A DNA stretch of 63,617 nt from Vibrio sp. RE86. GTDB lineage: Bacteria > Pseudomonadota > Gammaproteobacteria > Enterobacterales > Vibrionaceae. The notes under the pieces were generated by a model. That model was given only the letters and a program-made list of their open reading frames with translations. It had not been told where the DNA came from and made no database searches. Below are positions 35,994 to 45,344 of this stretch, piece after piece; the first letter of the stretch is position 1, and the number at the start of each line of letters is the position of its first letter. The stretch spans positions 1 to 63,617 of the forward strand of contig NZ_VTXI01000025.1 in the NCBI RefSeq assembly GCF_013114545.1, written 5' to 3'. A program made the position numbers and the translations under genes.

Positions 35994-36833
35994 CTAAGGG
36001 TTACGATAGACAGCGCTTGGATCGCCAATTTTACTGAAGTCTGAGCTTTCATCGAGATAGACAGCCTCAAGAGCTTCAGGCATAGCCAAGAAGTAACCTT
36101 GATACATATCGATATTAATTGCACGCATGGCGTCAAGCTGCTCTTTGGTTTCAATGCCTTCGACTACGACTTTGGAACCGAGCTTTTTAGCAATTTTTAT
36201 CCCCGACATTAATGGGAATTTATCACCATCCATATAAGAAAGAAGGAGAGAGCGATCCATCTTGATAATATGCGGGTGAAGCTTTTCTGCACGTTCTCGG
36301 TTAGACGCGTTTACACCAAAATCATCAACCGCAATATTAAAATTGTTGTCATTGAGCTTGCGCATTGCTTCAGTAAGGTTTGTTTCGTTCTCGGCATTGA
36401 GCTCGACCACTTCCATAACAATCTGAGAGTTATCTAACTGAAGGGCTCTCAATCTTTGTGCAAGCAGGCTTGAGTCGATATTTTCAAGTGCGAGATATTC
36501 ACCAGCAGAAGGTAGAACATTGAGGAAAAGATTTAAGTGGCGGTATTTCGAACGAGCAAAATTCCGGATGTGTATCACTCGGCTTAAACGTTCCACATTA
36601 ATTTTGTCGGAAAAGTCAGTGTGGTCAGAATGAAAGAAGAGATCGGGCCGAATTGTGCCTCGCTCTTCATGTTGAATTCTTACCAAGGCTTCTACACCCA
36701 CTACTTGATTAAGTGCATTAAATATAGGTTGGAACACACTCTTCAAGCTCAACTGTTTGTAATTACCACAGTATTGACCGCTTTCATCGATCGAAAGACA
36801 ACGAACAAACTCTTTCTTTGTGGAGAGAATCAT
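35994..36833 (-). CDS. EAL-domain c-di-GMP phosphodiesterase
   Basis: A 279-aa protein consisting almost wholly of an EAL domain. The key residues are present: EALVRI, LFLNV (Asn), VMEVVE (Glu), AVDDFG (two Asp), IIKMD (Lys) and VVVEGIE (Glu), so hydrolysis of c-di-GMP to pGpG is likely. No sensor or GGDEF domain is attached. The start is uncertain: ATG at 36833 has GAGG 9 bp upstream and is preferred to ATG 36851 or TTG 36884. It is monocistronic. Confidence 0.87.
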   Translation of the reverse strand: MILSTKKEFVRCLSIDESGQYCGNYKQLSLKSVFQPIFNALNQVVGVEALVRIQHEERGTIRPDLFFHSDHTDFSDKINVERLSRVIHIRNFARSKYRHLNLFLNVLPSAGEYLALENIDSSLLAQRLRALQLDNSQIVMEVVELNAENETNLTEAMRKLNDNNFNIAVDDFGVNASNRERAEKLHPHIIKMDRSLLLSYMDGDKFPLMSGIKIAKKLGSKVVVEGIETKEQLDAMRAINIDMYQGYFLAMPEALEAVYLDESSDFSKIGDPSAVYRNP

Positions 36834-37103
36834 ATCTACTACCGACCTCATCAGTACCGCGTTATTCCGAATGGAGTAGTGCAAACAGTTGGCATTTTAT
36901 TGACAATGACGTAAAGCTGTCAATCTTTCATGCCATATAAATGTGTCTATTTATGAATACATGTAAGTTAATGAATTATTAATCGCCATAATGTGTAAGT
37001 TATAGCATTATCAATAAATCATGTCATAACTCAGTGTAATTTGTTTCATCTAGATTGAAAGGTAAACTTCTGCCAGCCTTTATAATTCGGGAGTAAGCTC
37101 TCA
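36834..37103. other. Intergenic region upstream of the EAL gene
   Basis: About 270 bp of AT-rich DNA. It contains an ATTGACA / TGTCAAT inverted repeat with a 12-bp spacer just upstream of the EAL gene (about 36899-36924), which might be an operator. I see no gene here. Confidence 0.35.
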
Positions 37104-37895
37104 TCACCGCTCATCGAAAAAGTCTTTGTTACGTATATATTTTGACATCAAGTGATAGGAAAATGGTCTCGCTATCCAAGAGATAAAAGATAAAGACAAC
37201 CTGCGAGCAGTTGGTGTGTTTTCATGAATCTTCCCGTTGTAAAGCCAGAGCATGCGTCCTACGTGCAGGTAAAGCAATGGAAATGGCGGCAGGAAGGTAA
37301 CAATATCCAGATCACAACAAATCCGGTACGTTTTGTGTGATAGCAGATAGTGACGCTTAAACTGATAGCCTCCAATTGCAGGTTGGCCAAAAGTCACTAC
37401 TCGTTTCACGCTCTTGGGATACATTCGTTCAAGCTTATCAGCCAAAACACAACCAATGGCTCCACCAGACGAATGACCAGTAAATGTGATGCGCTTTCCT
37501 TGTTTGATTAATTGGCCCAATACCTCGAATAATCGTTCTATCACTTCAGAATCTTTCGTCGTGCAGTTCCGATGTTTAGGTTTGCTTTGCTGACGAAGTA
37601 GATAGTGATAGCCAGTATGGATTGAATAGGGGAGATTGAGATCTTTGCAGTTCGTTCGCCAAATCGCGATGTTGAGCAACCAGTCATAGACGTTATGAGA
37701 TCCTTTGATGACGACAATTGCTTCACTCTTTGATGCGCTGGATAATACTCGAATCATTGATTGACCAAAGCGGTTTTCAATGACGCTCTGACCGTCTTTA
37801 GAAAAACCATAAAGAGTATGGTCAAACTGCGGTTTGTAGGACAAGTCACACAACACCGCATACCTTTCATATTGATAACGCTTAAGTGTCTTCAC
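37104..37895 (-). CDS. Lipase class 3 family alpha/beta-hydrolase
   Basis: A 263-aa protein with the nucleophile elbow GHSSGG (motif FTGHSSGGAIGC) followed by VTFGQPAIGG, typical of fungal-type class 3 lipases. The Asp (DLDIVTFLPPFPL) and a later His complete a plausible triad. No signal peptide is seen. GTG at 37895 with AAGG 6 bp upstream is chosen over TTG at 37901. The upstream same-strand gene of unknown function may share its transcript. The substrate is unknown. Confidence 0.78.
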   Translation of the reverse strand: MKTLKRYQYERYAVLCDLSYKPQFDHTLYGFSKDGQSVIENRFGQSMIRVLSSASKSEAIVVIKGSHNVYDWLLNIAIWRTNCKDLNLPYSIHTGYHYLLRQQSKPKHRNCTTKDSEVIERLFEVLGQLIKQGKRITFTGHSSGGAIGCVLADKLERMYPKSVKRVVTFGQPAIGGYQFKRHYLLSHKTYRICCDLDIVTFLPPFPLLYLHVGRMLWLYNGKIHENTPTARRLSLSFISWIARPFSYHLMSKYIRNKDFFDER

Positions 37896-37969
37896 AATCA
37901 ACCTTAATCCGTCTCGTTATACACAGTATGGACGAACTAGATGAATGAGTGATGACGGTAAAGAGTGCG

Positions 37970-38620
37970 TTAACTCAGTTGGACGACCGAATAAAGCTGA
38001 ATGTATTTACGGACTAATTGCTGATCGGTTGCTCGCTTCAATGGGTGGGTAAACTTAACAAAGTAAGGGCTCAAACCAAAATGCTCGTCGAGCGAGTAAG
38101 CAAGTTGTGATTCACTTTCATACAGTGAGATACCCTGAACACGGTATTCGTCGATCTCGATAGGCAGTTCACCAGTCCACCAGTGAAGCAACTCACGACT
38201 TTGCTTGCTTCGCGTAATCCAATGGTCAGTCAGTAACAGTAAAAGGTCATTGGGTTGGACGGCAAAACCATACTCCTCTTGCCATTGTGCGATTGTCTTG
38301 AACAACTTTTTACGACAGGTAGGCCCGGCACTGACAAGATGGGAAGTCAAAATCCACACTGTTCCAATGTCAGAGCTGACGCGATAGTGGTGTGGGAGCT
38401 CTGATGCGTGTGGAACATCAATCGATTTGTAGTCATAGGCATGACCAAACTCGTTCAAAGTACGTGATAATCGACGTGCGAAAGCTAAGCCTAGGTGATG
38501 TTCACTCATTCCTTTGTTGTGAATAGTCGGGTAGTGCTTCTCGCACAATGCCATACAATCTGCTTGAAATTCATTAACACTCTGAACGAGTACATCCAAT
38601 AACAAGATCCATCTCTCCAT
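37970..38620 (-). CDS. Conserved-looking protein of unknown function
   Basis: A 216-aa protein I do not recognise. It seems cytoplasmic, with no signal peptide or membrane helix. The composition is that of a folded enzyme or adaptor: Trp/His-rich segments (HWITRSKQSRELLHWW) and no repeats. The start ATG at 38620 lacks a clear ribosome binding site, so the true start may be further in. It lies 74 bp upstream of the lipase gene on the same strand, so the two may be co-transcribed; nothing else gives a function. Confidence 0.7.
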   Translation of the reverse strand: MERWILLLDVLVQSVNEFQADCMALCEKHYPTIHNKGMSEHHLGLAFARRLSRTLNEFGHAYDYKSIDVPHASELPHHYRVSSDIGTVWILTSHLVSAGPTCRKKLFKTIAQWQEEYGFAVQPNDLLLLLTDHWITRSKQSRELLHWWTGELPIEIDEYRVQGISLYESESQLAYSLDEHFGLSPYFVKFTHPLKRATDQQLVRKYIQLYSVVQLS

Positions 38621-38709
38621 AATGAGCAGTAAGCCGCATATAGACTAACATGCGTCAGATAACTTTCGTTACACTTAGTCGACAAAATAGTACGGAGCTT
38701 TAGAGGTTT

Positions 38710-38958
38710 ATGTCTAAGATTGAATTTACGTCACAACAAAAAGAAGCCATGTCGAGCGAACTTCAACGCTACTTAGAAGATGAGTTAGATGTAGAGATAG
38801 GGCAATTTGATGCGGACTTTTTATTTGATTTTATCATCAATAAATTTGGCGCTGCGTTCTACAACAAAGGCCTAGCAGATGCACAATCAATAATGGAGCG
38901 CAAAATCATAGATATTGCTGATGAAATCTATGAAATTGAACAAGTTAGCGAGTTTTAG
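38710..38958 (+). CDS. DUF2164-like small protein
   Basis: An 82-aa acidic helical protein with the pattern SSELQRYLEDELDVEIGQFDA then FDFIINKFGAAFYNKGLADA, which agrees with DUF2164. The function of the family is unknown. GAGG precedes the ATG. It is divergent from the unknown 216-aa gene and upstream of the cytochrome b561 gene, separated by 153 bp. Confidence 0.8.
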   Translation: MSKIEFTSQQKEAMSSELQRYLEDELDVEIGQFDADFLFDFIINKFGAAFYNKGLADAQSIMERKIIDIADEIYEIEQVSEF

Positions 38959-39111
38959 AAGACTAAAATAGTTCCTTCAAATATTTCGAACGACTTAATC
39001 AACTGACAATGATTAAGTCTGTGTAAAGATTAGTAAATAATGTGTTGCAACAAAGATGAGAAATGTACTCTAAATTTTAACAAGAGGCATTTAACCTGAC
39101 AGGGTAAACCG

Positions 39112-39651
39112 ATGGAACCAAGTGTTAAAAACTACAACCCAATCGCACGAGTTATACATTGGCTTTCAGCCTTAGTTGTCTTCGGAATGTTTGGTGTTGG
39201 ATTATGGATGGTTGATCTCTCTTACTATAGTGAGTGGTATCGAACCGCGCCGCACTGGCATAAATCAATCGGACTGCTACTAGCGGGATTAACGTTATTC
39301 CGATTGGTTTGGAAACTTGTTACGCCGTCACCGAAGGTGGAAGGCGCAGCTTACGAAGTGATTGGCGCTAAACTGGCTCACTTGGGCATGTACGCCATCT
39401 TATTTGTACTGTTTATTTCTGGATATCTTATTTCGACTGAAGATGGACGCGGTATTGATGTATTCAACTTATTCACTGTACCTGGTCTAGGAGCTTTGTT
39501 TGAAGGGCAAGCCGATCTCTCAGGGGAAATTCACTTTTACGCAGCTTGGGCATTAATCCTGATTGCAGGTGTCCACGCTATTGCTGCACTAAAACACCAC
39601 TTTATTAACAAAGACAACACGCTACGCAAGATGATAGGAGCTTCAAAATGA
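39112..39651 (+). CDS. Cytochrome b561 family membrane protein
   Basis: A 179-aa protein with four membrane helices and the His ligands for two b hemes (ARVIHWLSAL, HWHKSIG, and the H-x-H cluster GVHAIAALKHHF). Such proteins move electrons from quinol across the inner membrane. The gene overlaps the YceI gene by 4 bp (ATGA), a common pair in proteobacteria where YceI, an isoprenoid-binding periplasmic protein, may work with b561. The physiological donor and acceptor are not known. Confidence 0.9.
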   Translation: MEPSVKNYNPIARVIHWLSALVVFGMFGVGLWMVDLSYYSEWYRTAPHWHKSIGLLLAGLTLFRLVWKLVTPSPKVEGAAYEVIGAKLAHLGMYAILFVLFISGYLISTEDGRGIDVFNLFTVPGLGALFEGQADLSGEIHFYAAWALILIAGVHAIAALKHHFINKDNTLRKMIGASK

Positions 39652-40217
39652 AAAAAACGTTATTTGCTACAGGACTGGCTATGGTAATGGCATTACCATT
39701 TGGTGCAAGCGCAGCGGATTACATGATCGACACAAAAGGAGCTCACGCTTCTGTGAACTTTAAAGTAAGCCACCTAGGCTACAGCTTTATTCAAGGTCGC
39801 TTTAATAAGTTTGACGGTGAGTTCTCTTACGACCCTGCAAATGTAACGGCATCAGTAGTTAGCGTAAACGTTGATACAACAAGCCTTGATTCAAACCATG
39901 CTGAGCGTGATAAGCACATTCGTAGCTCTGATTTCATTGACGCATCAAAATACTCTACAGCAACATTTAAGAGCACAAGCGTTGTTGATAAGGGTGATGG
40001 CAAGCTAGAAGTGAATGGTGATCTAAACCTACACGGCGTAACTAAGCCAATCACAATTGATGCTGCGTTCATCGGTGCAGGTCAAGACCCATGGGGTGGT
40101 GAACGTGCGGGCTTCTACGGCACAACACGCCTAGAATTGGCTGATTTCAACATTAAAGTGATGGGTGCATCTAGCTATGTTGATATGGAACTACACGTAG
40201 AAGGCATCAAAAAGTAA
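39648..40217 (+). CDS. YceI-family periplasmic isoprenoid-binding protein
   Basis: A 189-aa protein with a Sec signal peptide (ending GASAA, about residue 24) and the YceI lipocalin-like beta-barrel (HASVNFKVSHLGYS, NVDTTSLDSNHAERDKHI, LTLHGVTKP-type motif). Family members bind polyisoprenoid lipids such as ubiquinone. It is coupled to the b561 gene by a 4-bp overlap and followed by a strong terminator at 40237. Confidence 0.93.
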   Translation: MKKTLFATGLAMVMALPFGASAADYMIDTKGAHASVNFKVSHLGYSFIQGRFNKFDGEFSYDPANVTASVVSVNVDTTSLDSNHAERDKHIRSSDFIDASKYSTATFKSTSVVDKGDGKLEVNGDLNLHGVTKPITIDAAFIGAGQDPWGGERAGFYGTTRLELADFNIKVMGASSYVDMELHVEGIKK

Positions 40218-40236
40218 GCGTTGATTTTCTACGAAG

Positions 40237-40269
40237 AAAGCCCCCAAGCAAATGTTTGGGGGCTTTTTT
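40237..40269. terminator. Terminator after yceI
   Basis: AAAGCCCCCAA / TTGGGGGCTTT stem and T-run. The A-tract on the other side may also end the convergent FNT-CBS gene. Confidence 0.9.
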
Positions 40270-40346
40270 GATCAAGCGACTTATTTCCTGACCAATTTCT
40301 AGCGGTAACGTCGTTAGTGAGTTTTAGTTATTTTGACTTCAACGTA

Positions 40347-41798
40347 TTATGCAGTTTCAAGTTCACGCTCTTGCTTAACAATCGAAACGCGTTCACCGTA
40401 GATTGGGCGCATCGCTGCTAGTACATCAGTACGAGTTACTACACCAACAAATTGACCGTTCTCTAAAACAGGCAGTACATGTGGCTTATGTACTCGCATT
40501 GCTTTTGCACGTTCTTCTAGAGACAGTGATGTGAGTTGCGTTGCGATACCCATGCTTGTTGTTGGGTAAAGTTGCTCTTTATCGATACAAAGGAACTCAG
40601 CGACATCAACCAATTTGTCGTTCGCATCGATAGCAACGACGTCTCTTGCCATAATGTCGACCACCTTTTGATCCTTTGCTGGTAGGTAATCTTGGCACCA
40701 CAAATCAACCATAACGTCATGCGCTGAGAAGAAGCCAACCAATCGACCTTCAACGTCACAGACAGGCGCACTAACTTGTTGGTTATCGAGTAGGGTGTCG
40801 ATCGCTACTGCCGTTGGCATTTCTGCACGAAGTACGACTGAGTGGGTGTTCATTACGTCTTTTGCGGTGATGTTGTTGTTCATAGTGTTTTCCTTAGCCG
40901 TATTAATTTGCGTTGTTTTTGTAATTGAATGAATGTTTGCTGCTTTAAGTTGCGGTCTGCGATAAATGCTCCAATTAGCAAGGCCGACCAAAACTGAGCC
41001 CCCAACAATGTTGCCGAGTGTCACTGGTATTAAATTCGCGACCAGAAACTGCTTAATGTTGAGGTCTGCGTATTGGCTCGCGGAGACTCCGACTTGTGTC
41101 CAAAAGCTATCAGGAGCAAAGTTCTGGATAACGATACCTAGCGGAACCATAAACATGTTTGCGACGCAGTGTTCAAAGCCACTTGAGACGAACATCGCTA
41201 CTGGCATGATGGTCATCGCTGCTTTGGTTAATGCATTTGCACTACTAAAGGTCAGCCAAATCGCTAAACAAACCAAAAGGTTACATAGCACGCCTAATGC
41301 AAATGCCTGAACGGGTGTATGGTGCAGTTTGTGCTGCGCGATATTGAGAGCGTTTAATCCCCATTGACCATGGTCCATTTGGTACAAACCGGCAGCTGAA
41401 ACCAAAACCAGTAGAAACATGGCGCCGACAAAATTGCCTGCATATACCTTTCCCCAAACAGCGAGCATCTTTGTAAAACTGATTTGTTTGTTTGCCCACG
41501 AAATGCTCGAAAGGACGGAACTTGTAAACAGTTCACCACCACAGATCACGATCAAAATCAGTCCCATACTAAAAGCTAGACCGCCTGCTAACCGACTTAG
41601 GCCCCAACCTGTATCAGCGGTACCCGTTGTCACCGTGATATAGAAAAGAAACGCAAGTCCGATGAACGCGCCAGCCATGACCGCTAAGCTAAGTGTCATA
41701 CCACTGCTTTTCTTAGCTTTACTGAGTGCGAACTTTTCAGCTTCAGCCATCATTTCCATCGGCGAAAAGTATTGATTATTCGTTTGGGTTGTAGACAT
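40347..41798 (-). CDS. Formate/nitrite transporter (FNT) fused to a CBS-domain pair
   Basis: A 483-aa fusion. Residues 1 to about 275 form an FNT channel with six helices and the conserved His motif SGFEHCVANM, as in FocA/NirC. After a 30-residue linker, residues 306-483 form two CBS domains (DVMNTHSVV, DIMARDVVAI). At the boundary an in-frame ATG (40883) has its own AAGGA 7 nt upstream, so a separate 178-aa CBS protein may also be made. FNT proteins move formate, nitrite or hydrosulfide; CBS pairs usually sense adenine nucleotides. Start ATG 41798 with GGGAG. Divergent from a LysR gene. Confidence 0.9.
   Translation of the reverse strand: MSTTQTNNQYFSPMEMMAEAEKFALSKAKKSSGMTLSLAVMAGAFIGLAFLFYITVTTGTADTGWGLSRLAGGLAFSMGLILIVICGGELFTSSVLSSISWANKQISFTKMLAVWGKVYAGNFVGAMFLLVLVSAAGLYQMDHGQWGLNALNIAQHKLHHTPVQAFALGVLCNLLVCLAIWLTFSSANALTKAAMTIMPVAMFVSSGFEHCVANMFMVPLGIVIQNFAPDSFWTQVGVSASQYADLNIKQFLVANLIPVTLGNIVGGSVLVGLANWSIYRRPQLKAANIHSITKTTQINTAKENTMNNNITAKDVMNTHSVVLRAEMPTAVAIDTLLDNQQVSAPVCDVEGRLVGFFSAHDVMVDLWCQDYLPAKDQKVVDIMARDVVAIDANDKLVDVAEFLCIDKEQLYPTTSMGIATQLTSLSLEERAKAMRVHKPHVLPVLENGQFVGVVTRTDVLAAMRPIYGERVSIVKQERELETA
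40881..40895 (-). promoter_or_regulatory. Internal ribosome binding site and start at the CBS boundary
   Basis: On the minus strand TAAGGA-N7-ATG precedes MNNNITAKDVM. The quality of this site, exactly at the domain border, suggests either internal translation initiation or a recent gene fusion by loss of a stop codon. Confidence 0.55.
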
Positions 41799-42051
41799 AA
41801 GCACTCCCAACGTTGAATGTCATAGTTAATCTCCTTGATTAGGCAGCCCTTGTTCGTTGACTGCCAAATCAGATTAATCACCTCGAACCTACAGGTAAAA
41901 TTGATAATTTTTAGAATCCTTATCAAAAATATTGATATAGGGAAAAGAGAGAGTAAAATGAAACGGCTTGCGTATATTTGACGAAAAGTCAGCAAGTAAT
42001 CAGAGCTTTTTAAGGTGTAAAGCTCACGAGGAATAGTAGAAAAGGAGCGCC

Positions 42052-42957
42052 ATGCGTTATTCACTAAAGCAGCTAACGGTTTTTGATGCTGTCGCCGATA
42101 CTGGAAGTGTTAGTCAGGCCGCAGAGCAACTCGCATTGACCCAATCCGCAACCAGTATGTCGCTTGCTCAGTTAGAAAAAATGCTCGGTAGACCTTTGTT
42201 TGAACGTCAAGGTAAACAGATGGCGCTTACCCATTGGGGAATGTGGTTACGACCGAAAGCGAAGCGACTGTTGCAAGATGCTCAGCAAATCGAAATGGGG
42301 TTCTACGAACAACATTTACTTAGTGGTCATGTCAAACTTGGCGCTAGTCAGACTCCGGCGGAGCACCTAGTACCAGACCTTATCAGTATTATTGATAATT
42401 CTTTCCCGGAAATGCGTATTTCACTCAAGGTCAAAAGTACCGACAGTGTCATTCAAGGTGTTCTCGACTACAAATACGATGTTGGCATCATTGAAGGGCG
42501 CTGTGATGATAACCGACTGCAACAAGAAGAGTGGTGCCGCGACCATTTGACCGTTGTTGCCGCTGCTCACCATCCTTTTGCACGCCATGAAACCGTAAGT
42601 CTTGCTCAGCTAGAACAAGCAAAATGGGTACTTCGAGAGCACGGCAGTGGTACTCGCATGATTTTTGATAGCTCTATTCAACATTTAATTGAAGATTTGG
42701 ATGTTTGGCGCGAGTACGAACACGTTCCTGTACTGCGTAGTATGGTTGAGCACGGTCAATACATTACCTGCCTACCTTATCTTGATGTGGAACGCTTTAT
42801 AGAGAGCGGTCAGTTAGTGGCTCTGAACGTGCCTGAACTGAAACTTGAAAGAACGCTGTCGTTTGTATGGCGAGCAGATATGGTCGAAAATCCGCTTGTT
42901 GAATGTATCAAACGTGAAGGGGCGAGAATGATGAAAGGAAAACCTTCGGTCTTTTAA
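42052..42957 (+). CDS. LysR-family transcriptional regulator
   Basis: A 301-aa LTTR with an N-terminal winged HTH (LKQLTVFDAVADTGSVSQAAEQL, residues 4-65) and a periplasmic-binding-protein-like effector domain. AAGGAG precedes the ATG. It is divergent from the FNT-CBS gene over 253 bp, so it may control that channel. The family has many anion and aromatic effectors; the ligand is not clear. Confidence 0.9.
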   Translation: MRYSLKQLTVFDAVADTGSVSQAAEQLALTQSATSMSLAQLEKMLGRPLFERQGKQMALTHWGMWLRPKAKRLLQDAQQIEMGFYEQHLLSGHVKLGASQTPAEHLVPDLISIIDNSFPEMRISLKVKSTDSVIQGVLDYKYDVGIIEGRCDDNRLQQEEWCRDHLTVVAAAHHPFARHETVSLAQLEQAKWVLREHGSGTRMIFDSSIQHLIEDLDVWREYEHVPVLRSMVEHGQYITCLPYLDVERFIESGQLVALNVPELKLERTLSFVWRADMVENPLVECIKREGARMMKGKPSVF

Positions 42958-43129
42958 CTGCTGAGTCATATTTACCAATTCTGTTGAAATATCGATTGCA
43001 TCACAATAACTATGATTGTTCTTATGTCTGTTACTTAAATAGTGTGATCTATTCGTTACTTAATGTGCTGGGTTTTACCTATCATGCGGACTTGTACTTT
43101 TGATGTGTGAAACCACACAACGAGGCGTT

Positions 43130-43612
43130 ATGAGCACTTTGGTCGCAATATCATTAACAACAGGTATCTTGTCAGGTCTATGGGGATGGATTGCCATCTC
43201 GCTAGGGCTACTTTCATGGGCGGGGTTTTTGGGTTGTACCAGTTACTTTGCGTCACCAAACGATGGCTTAAAAGGGCTATCAGAAAGTTTGATAACGAAT
43301 ATGAGCGGTGTTTTCTGGGCAATGGTGATCATTCACGGTTCGCAGTTTGCTTCTCTAGAAATACTGGGGTATGTGATTACCGCCATCGTTGCGTTTTTTA
43401 TGTGTATTCAAGCAAAGCAGTCTTGGCTCGGTTACATCCCAGGAACTTTTATCGGTTCGTGCGCAACGTTTGCGGCAGACGGTAATTGGAAGCTGGTGAT
43501 TCCATCTCTGATCTTAGGCGGCATCTTTGGTTACCTAATGAAAACAAGTGGTTTATGGTTACATCAAAAGTCCAAACATGCTGAGGCTGATACTCGTTTA
43601 CAGACGCGCTAG
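43130..43612 (+). CDS. DUF1097 family membrane protein
   Basis: A 160-aa protein with four or five membrane helices, similar to YcdZ/DUF1097 proteins (GLLSWAGFLGCTSYFASPNDG, and PGTFIGSCATFAADGNWK near the C-terminus). The function of the family is unknown; transport is likely. The ATG at 43130 with GAGG is preferred over 43100. It follows the LysR gene on the same strand with a 170-bp gap and ends at a terminator at 43687. Confidence 0.8.
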   Translation: MSTLVAISLTTGILSGLWGWIAISLGLLSWAGFLGCTSYFASPNDGLKGLSESLITNMSGVFWAMVIIHGSQFASLEILGYVITAIVAFFMCIQAKQSWLGYIPGTFIGSCATFAADGNWKLVIPSLILGGIFGYLMKTSGLWLHQKSKHAEADTRLQTR

Positions 43613-43686
43613 AAGCCTTAGATATTCCTATTTTTACCGAGAAATAGGATTACCCCCGATTGATTTGTATCACCCGATTTTGATAC

Positions 43687-43714
43687 GCGGCACCTAGTTA
43701 GGTGCCGCTTTTTT
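43687..43714. terminator. Terminator DUF1097 / OLD-type gene
   Basis: GCGGCACC / GGTGCCGC stem followed by T6. It overlaps the end of the convergent minus-strand gene by 2 bp. Confidence 0.85.
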
Positions 43715-45344
43715 ATGTGTTGCCGTTAGCCATGGTGACAACTCGCTTCAGCGTCCAGCGTAATAAAATCGGGATCCCGTCTACGCCTTTTTGCTCACAG
43801 TGAGATACGATCGCGAGAGCCAGGTCGGGTTTAGCGAACTTCTTCAAGACCTTGGTAACGACCTTTTTCGCTGGAATCGGATGTTCAAGTGGTATACGAA
43901 CCATTTCTTTGAAAAATGATTCAAAGCCGTTGTTGTACAGGTAATGTTCAATATCACGGTCAGGTAACTCCGTCAGACGATGTCGCTGCTGGTCATTTTC
44001 GAGTAACGCTTTCACGGCAGTTGCGTATTTTTTACCTGCCGCATCCCCATCGGTGACGACATGCCAATCTATACCAAAGGCTTTGGCCACTTTGATTAAT
44101 GACTTAAGACCTGATTGAGCAAACTCGATGATCTGAACACCTTCAGCGGCGAGATTGTAGCCACACTGGTTGGCCAGCTCATTGAACAACCAAACTTCTG
44201 TTTCCCCTTCGACAAGCAGCCAGCATCTTGCAAACAAAGCGCCCGAGCGGTGGAAACGGATATGGAAACCAATACGTCTTAATTCATCTTTTCCTAGCCC
44301 TTGATCAGACAAATAGGTAGTGATGGTTCGGTCTGACTGACGGACGAGACGACGAATACTCGACAATGGTACTTGCCCCAAAAGATCGCCACTGTTGGTT
44401 GTGAGAATCTTCTGCATCGGCAAGAGTTGCAATAAACCCCACGCACGAGCGAGGTGGGTTGGGTGCAAACGTCCTTCAGGATCTTCAATGATCAATAGTG
44501 GACGGGCACATCGCCTTAGAGTGGTAGGGCCTTTTGCTTGCAGGTAGGCATTTAATAGACCCATAAAAAGCAACCGTGTCTGTCTATCCTTTGTCTGTTC
44601 GACAACTTCAGTAATACTTTTTTTCGCTGGTGGCGCAGTAAAAAAGATGCCATCTCGCTGTTTTCGTAGATTCTTGCGTGCATTGGGTTTGAATGAAAAG
44701 TAATGGTCAACAAGCGCACTCATCGAATTCAAACTGCTCTTCATCTCGCCTTTGTTTACATGACCAGGGATTGCCATTAAACGGCGGCAGGTATTGTCGA
44801 TACGTTTCTCAATACGAGCGTTAACGTCATTGGTGTTGATGATAGGGCGCTCGAAGCGCCTTGAATCTTTTAATCGAATGGCAGGGTGAAGCGTCATTAG
44901 TTCTTGCGCGAGCTTTTCGGAATGGTGAAGGCGAAGTGGATTGCCGTCTAAATCTAAGAATGAATAACGTGTGACGATATCGTATCCGTCTCTCGACGCA
45001 CTCAAACGGTAAATAATGCGATTAACCCCCTGAGTATCTTGAACCCAAATAGGTTTAACTTTTCGATAGCGGCCAGAATGAATCTCGTTTTTCTCTGTTG
45101 AGACGAGGCTCAGAACAATCTGAAGGTGTTGGGTTTGTGGGTGTGATACGGAATAGTCGACATGAAAATCCGCCATCTCGAATTGATAGGGTTCTCCCTC
45201 TGGGGGCAAAGCAACAGATAAGGCATCAAGTAGAGAGGACTTACCCCAAGTATTTTCACCAATCAGTGTGGTGAGCTCATCAAAGGCAATAGAAAGTCTC
45301 TTAATACCACGAAAACCAGAAATCTCGATACGTTCAAGCTTCAT
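43713..45344 (-). CDS. ybjD: OLD-family ATP-dependent endonuclease (YbjD-like)
   Basis: A 543-aa protein with an N-terminal ABC/SMC-type ATPase (Walker A GENTWGKSSL, about residues 29-38; LLIIEDPEGRLHP as signature/Walker B region) and a C-terminal TOPRIM domain (LLVEGETEVWLF, VVTDGDAAGKKY). This is the OLD/YbjD architecture, similar in length to E. coli YbjD (552 aa). OLD proteins nick or cut DNA and some act in phage defence; YbjD itself is poorly characterised. It is monocistronic with no partner such as UvrD/GajB helicase next to it, so a Gabija-type system is not supported. Confidence 0.85.
   Translation of the reverse strand: MKLERIEISGFRGIKRLSIAFDELTTLIGENTWGKSSLLDALSVALPPEGEPYQFEMADFHVDYSVSHPQTQHLQIVLSLVSTEKNEIHSGRYRKVKPIWVQDTQGVNRIIYRLSASRDGYDIVTRYSFLDLDGNPLRLHHSEKLAQELMTLHPAIRLKDSRRFERPIINTNDVNARIEKRIDNTCRRLMAIPGHVNKGEMKSSLNSMSALVDHYFSFKPNARKNLRKQRDGIFFTAPPAKKSITEVVEQTKDRQTRLLFMGLLNAYLQAKGPTTLRRCARPLLIIEDPEGRLHPTHLARAWGLLQLLPMQKILTTNSGDLLGQVPLSSIRRLVRQSDRTITTYLSDQGLGKDELRRIGFHIRFHRSGALFARCWLLVEGETEVWLFNELANQCGYNLAAEGVQIIEFAQSGLKSLIKVAKAFGIDWHVVTDGDAAGKKYATAVKALLENDQQRHRLTELPDRDIEHYLYNNGFESFFKEMVRIPLEHPIPAKKVVTKVLKKFAKPDLALAIVSHCEQKGVDGIPILLRWTLKRVVTMANGNT

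Noticed and set aside
35894..36037. 47-aa open frame between dcuC and the EAL gene
   Set aside because: No ribosome binding site, and its 3' third overlaps the EAL coding sequence on the other strand.
43713..45344. Gabija defence system
   Set aside because: The ATPase-TOPRIM protein has no GajB-type helicase gene next to it.
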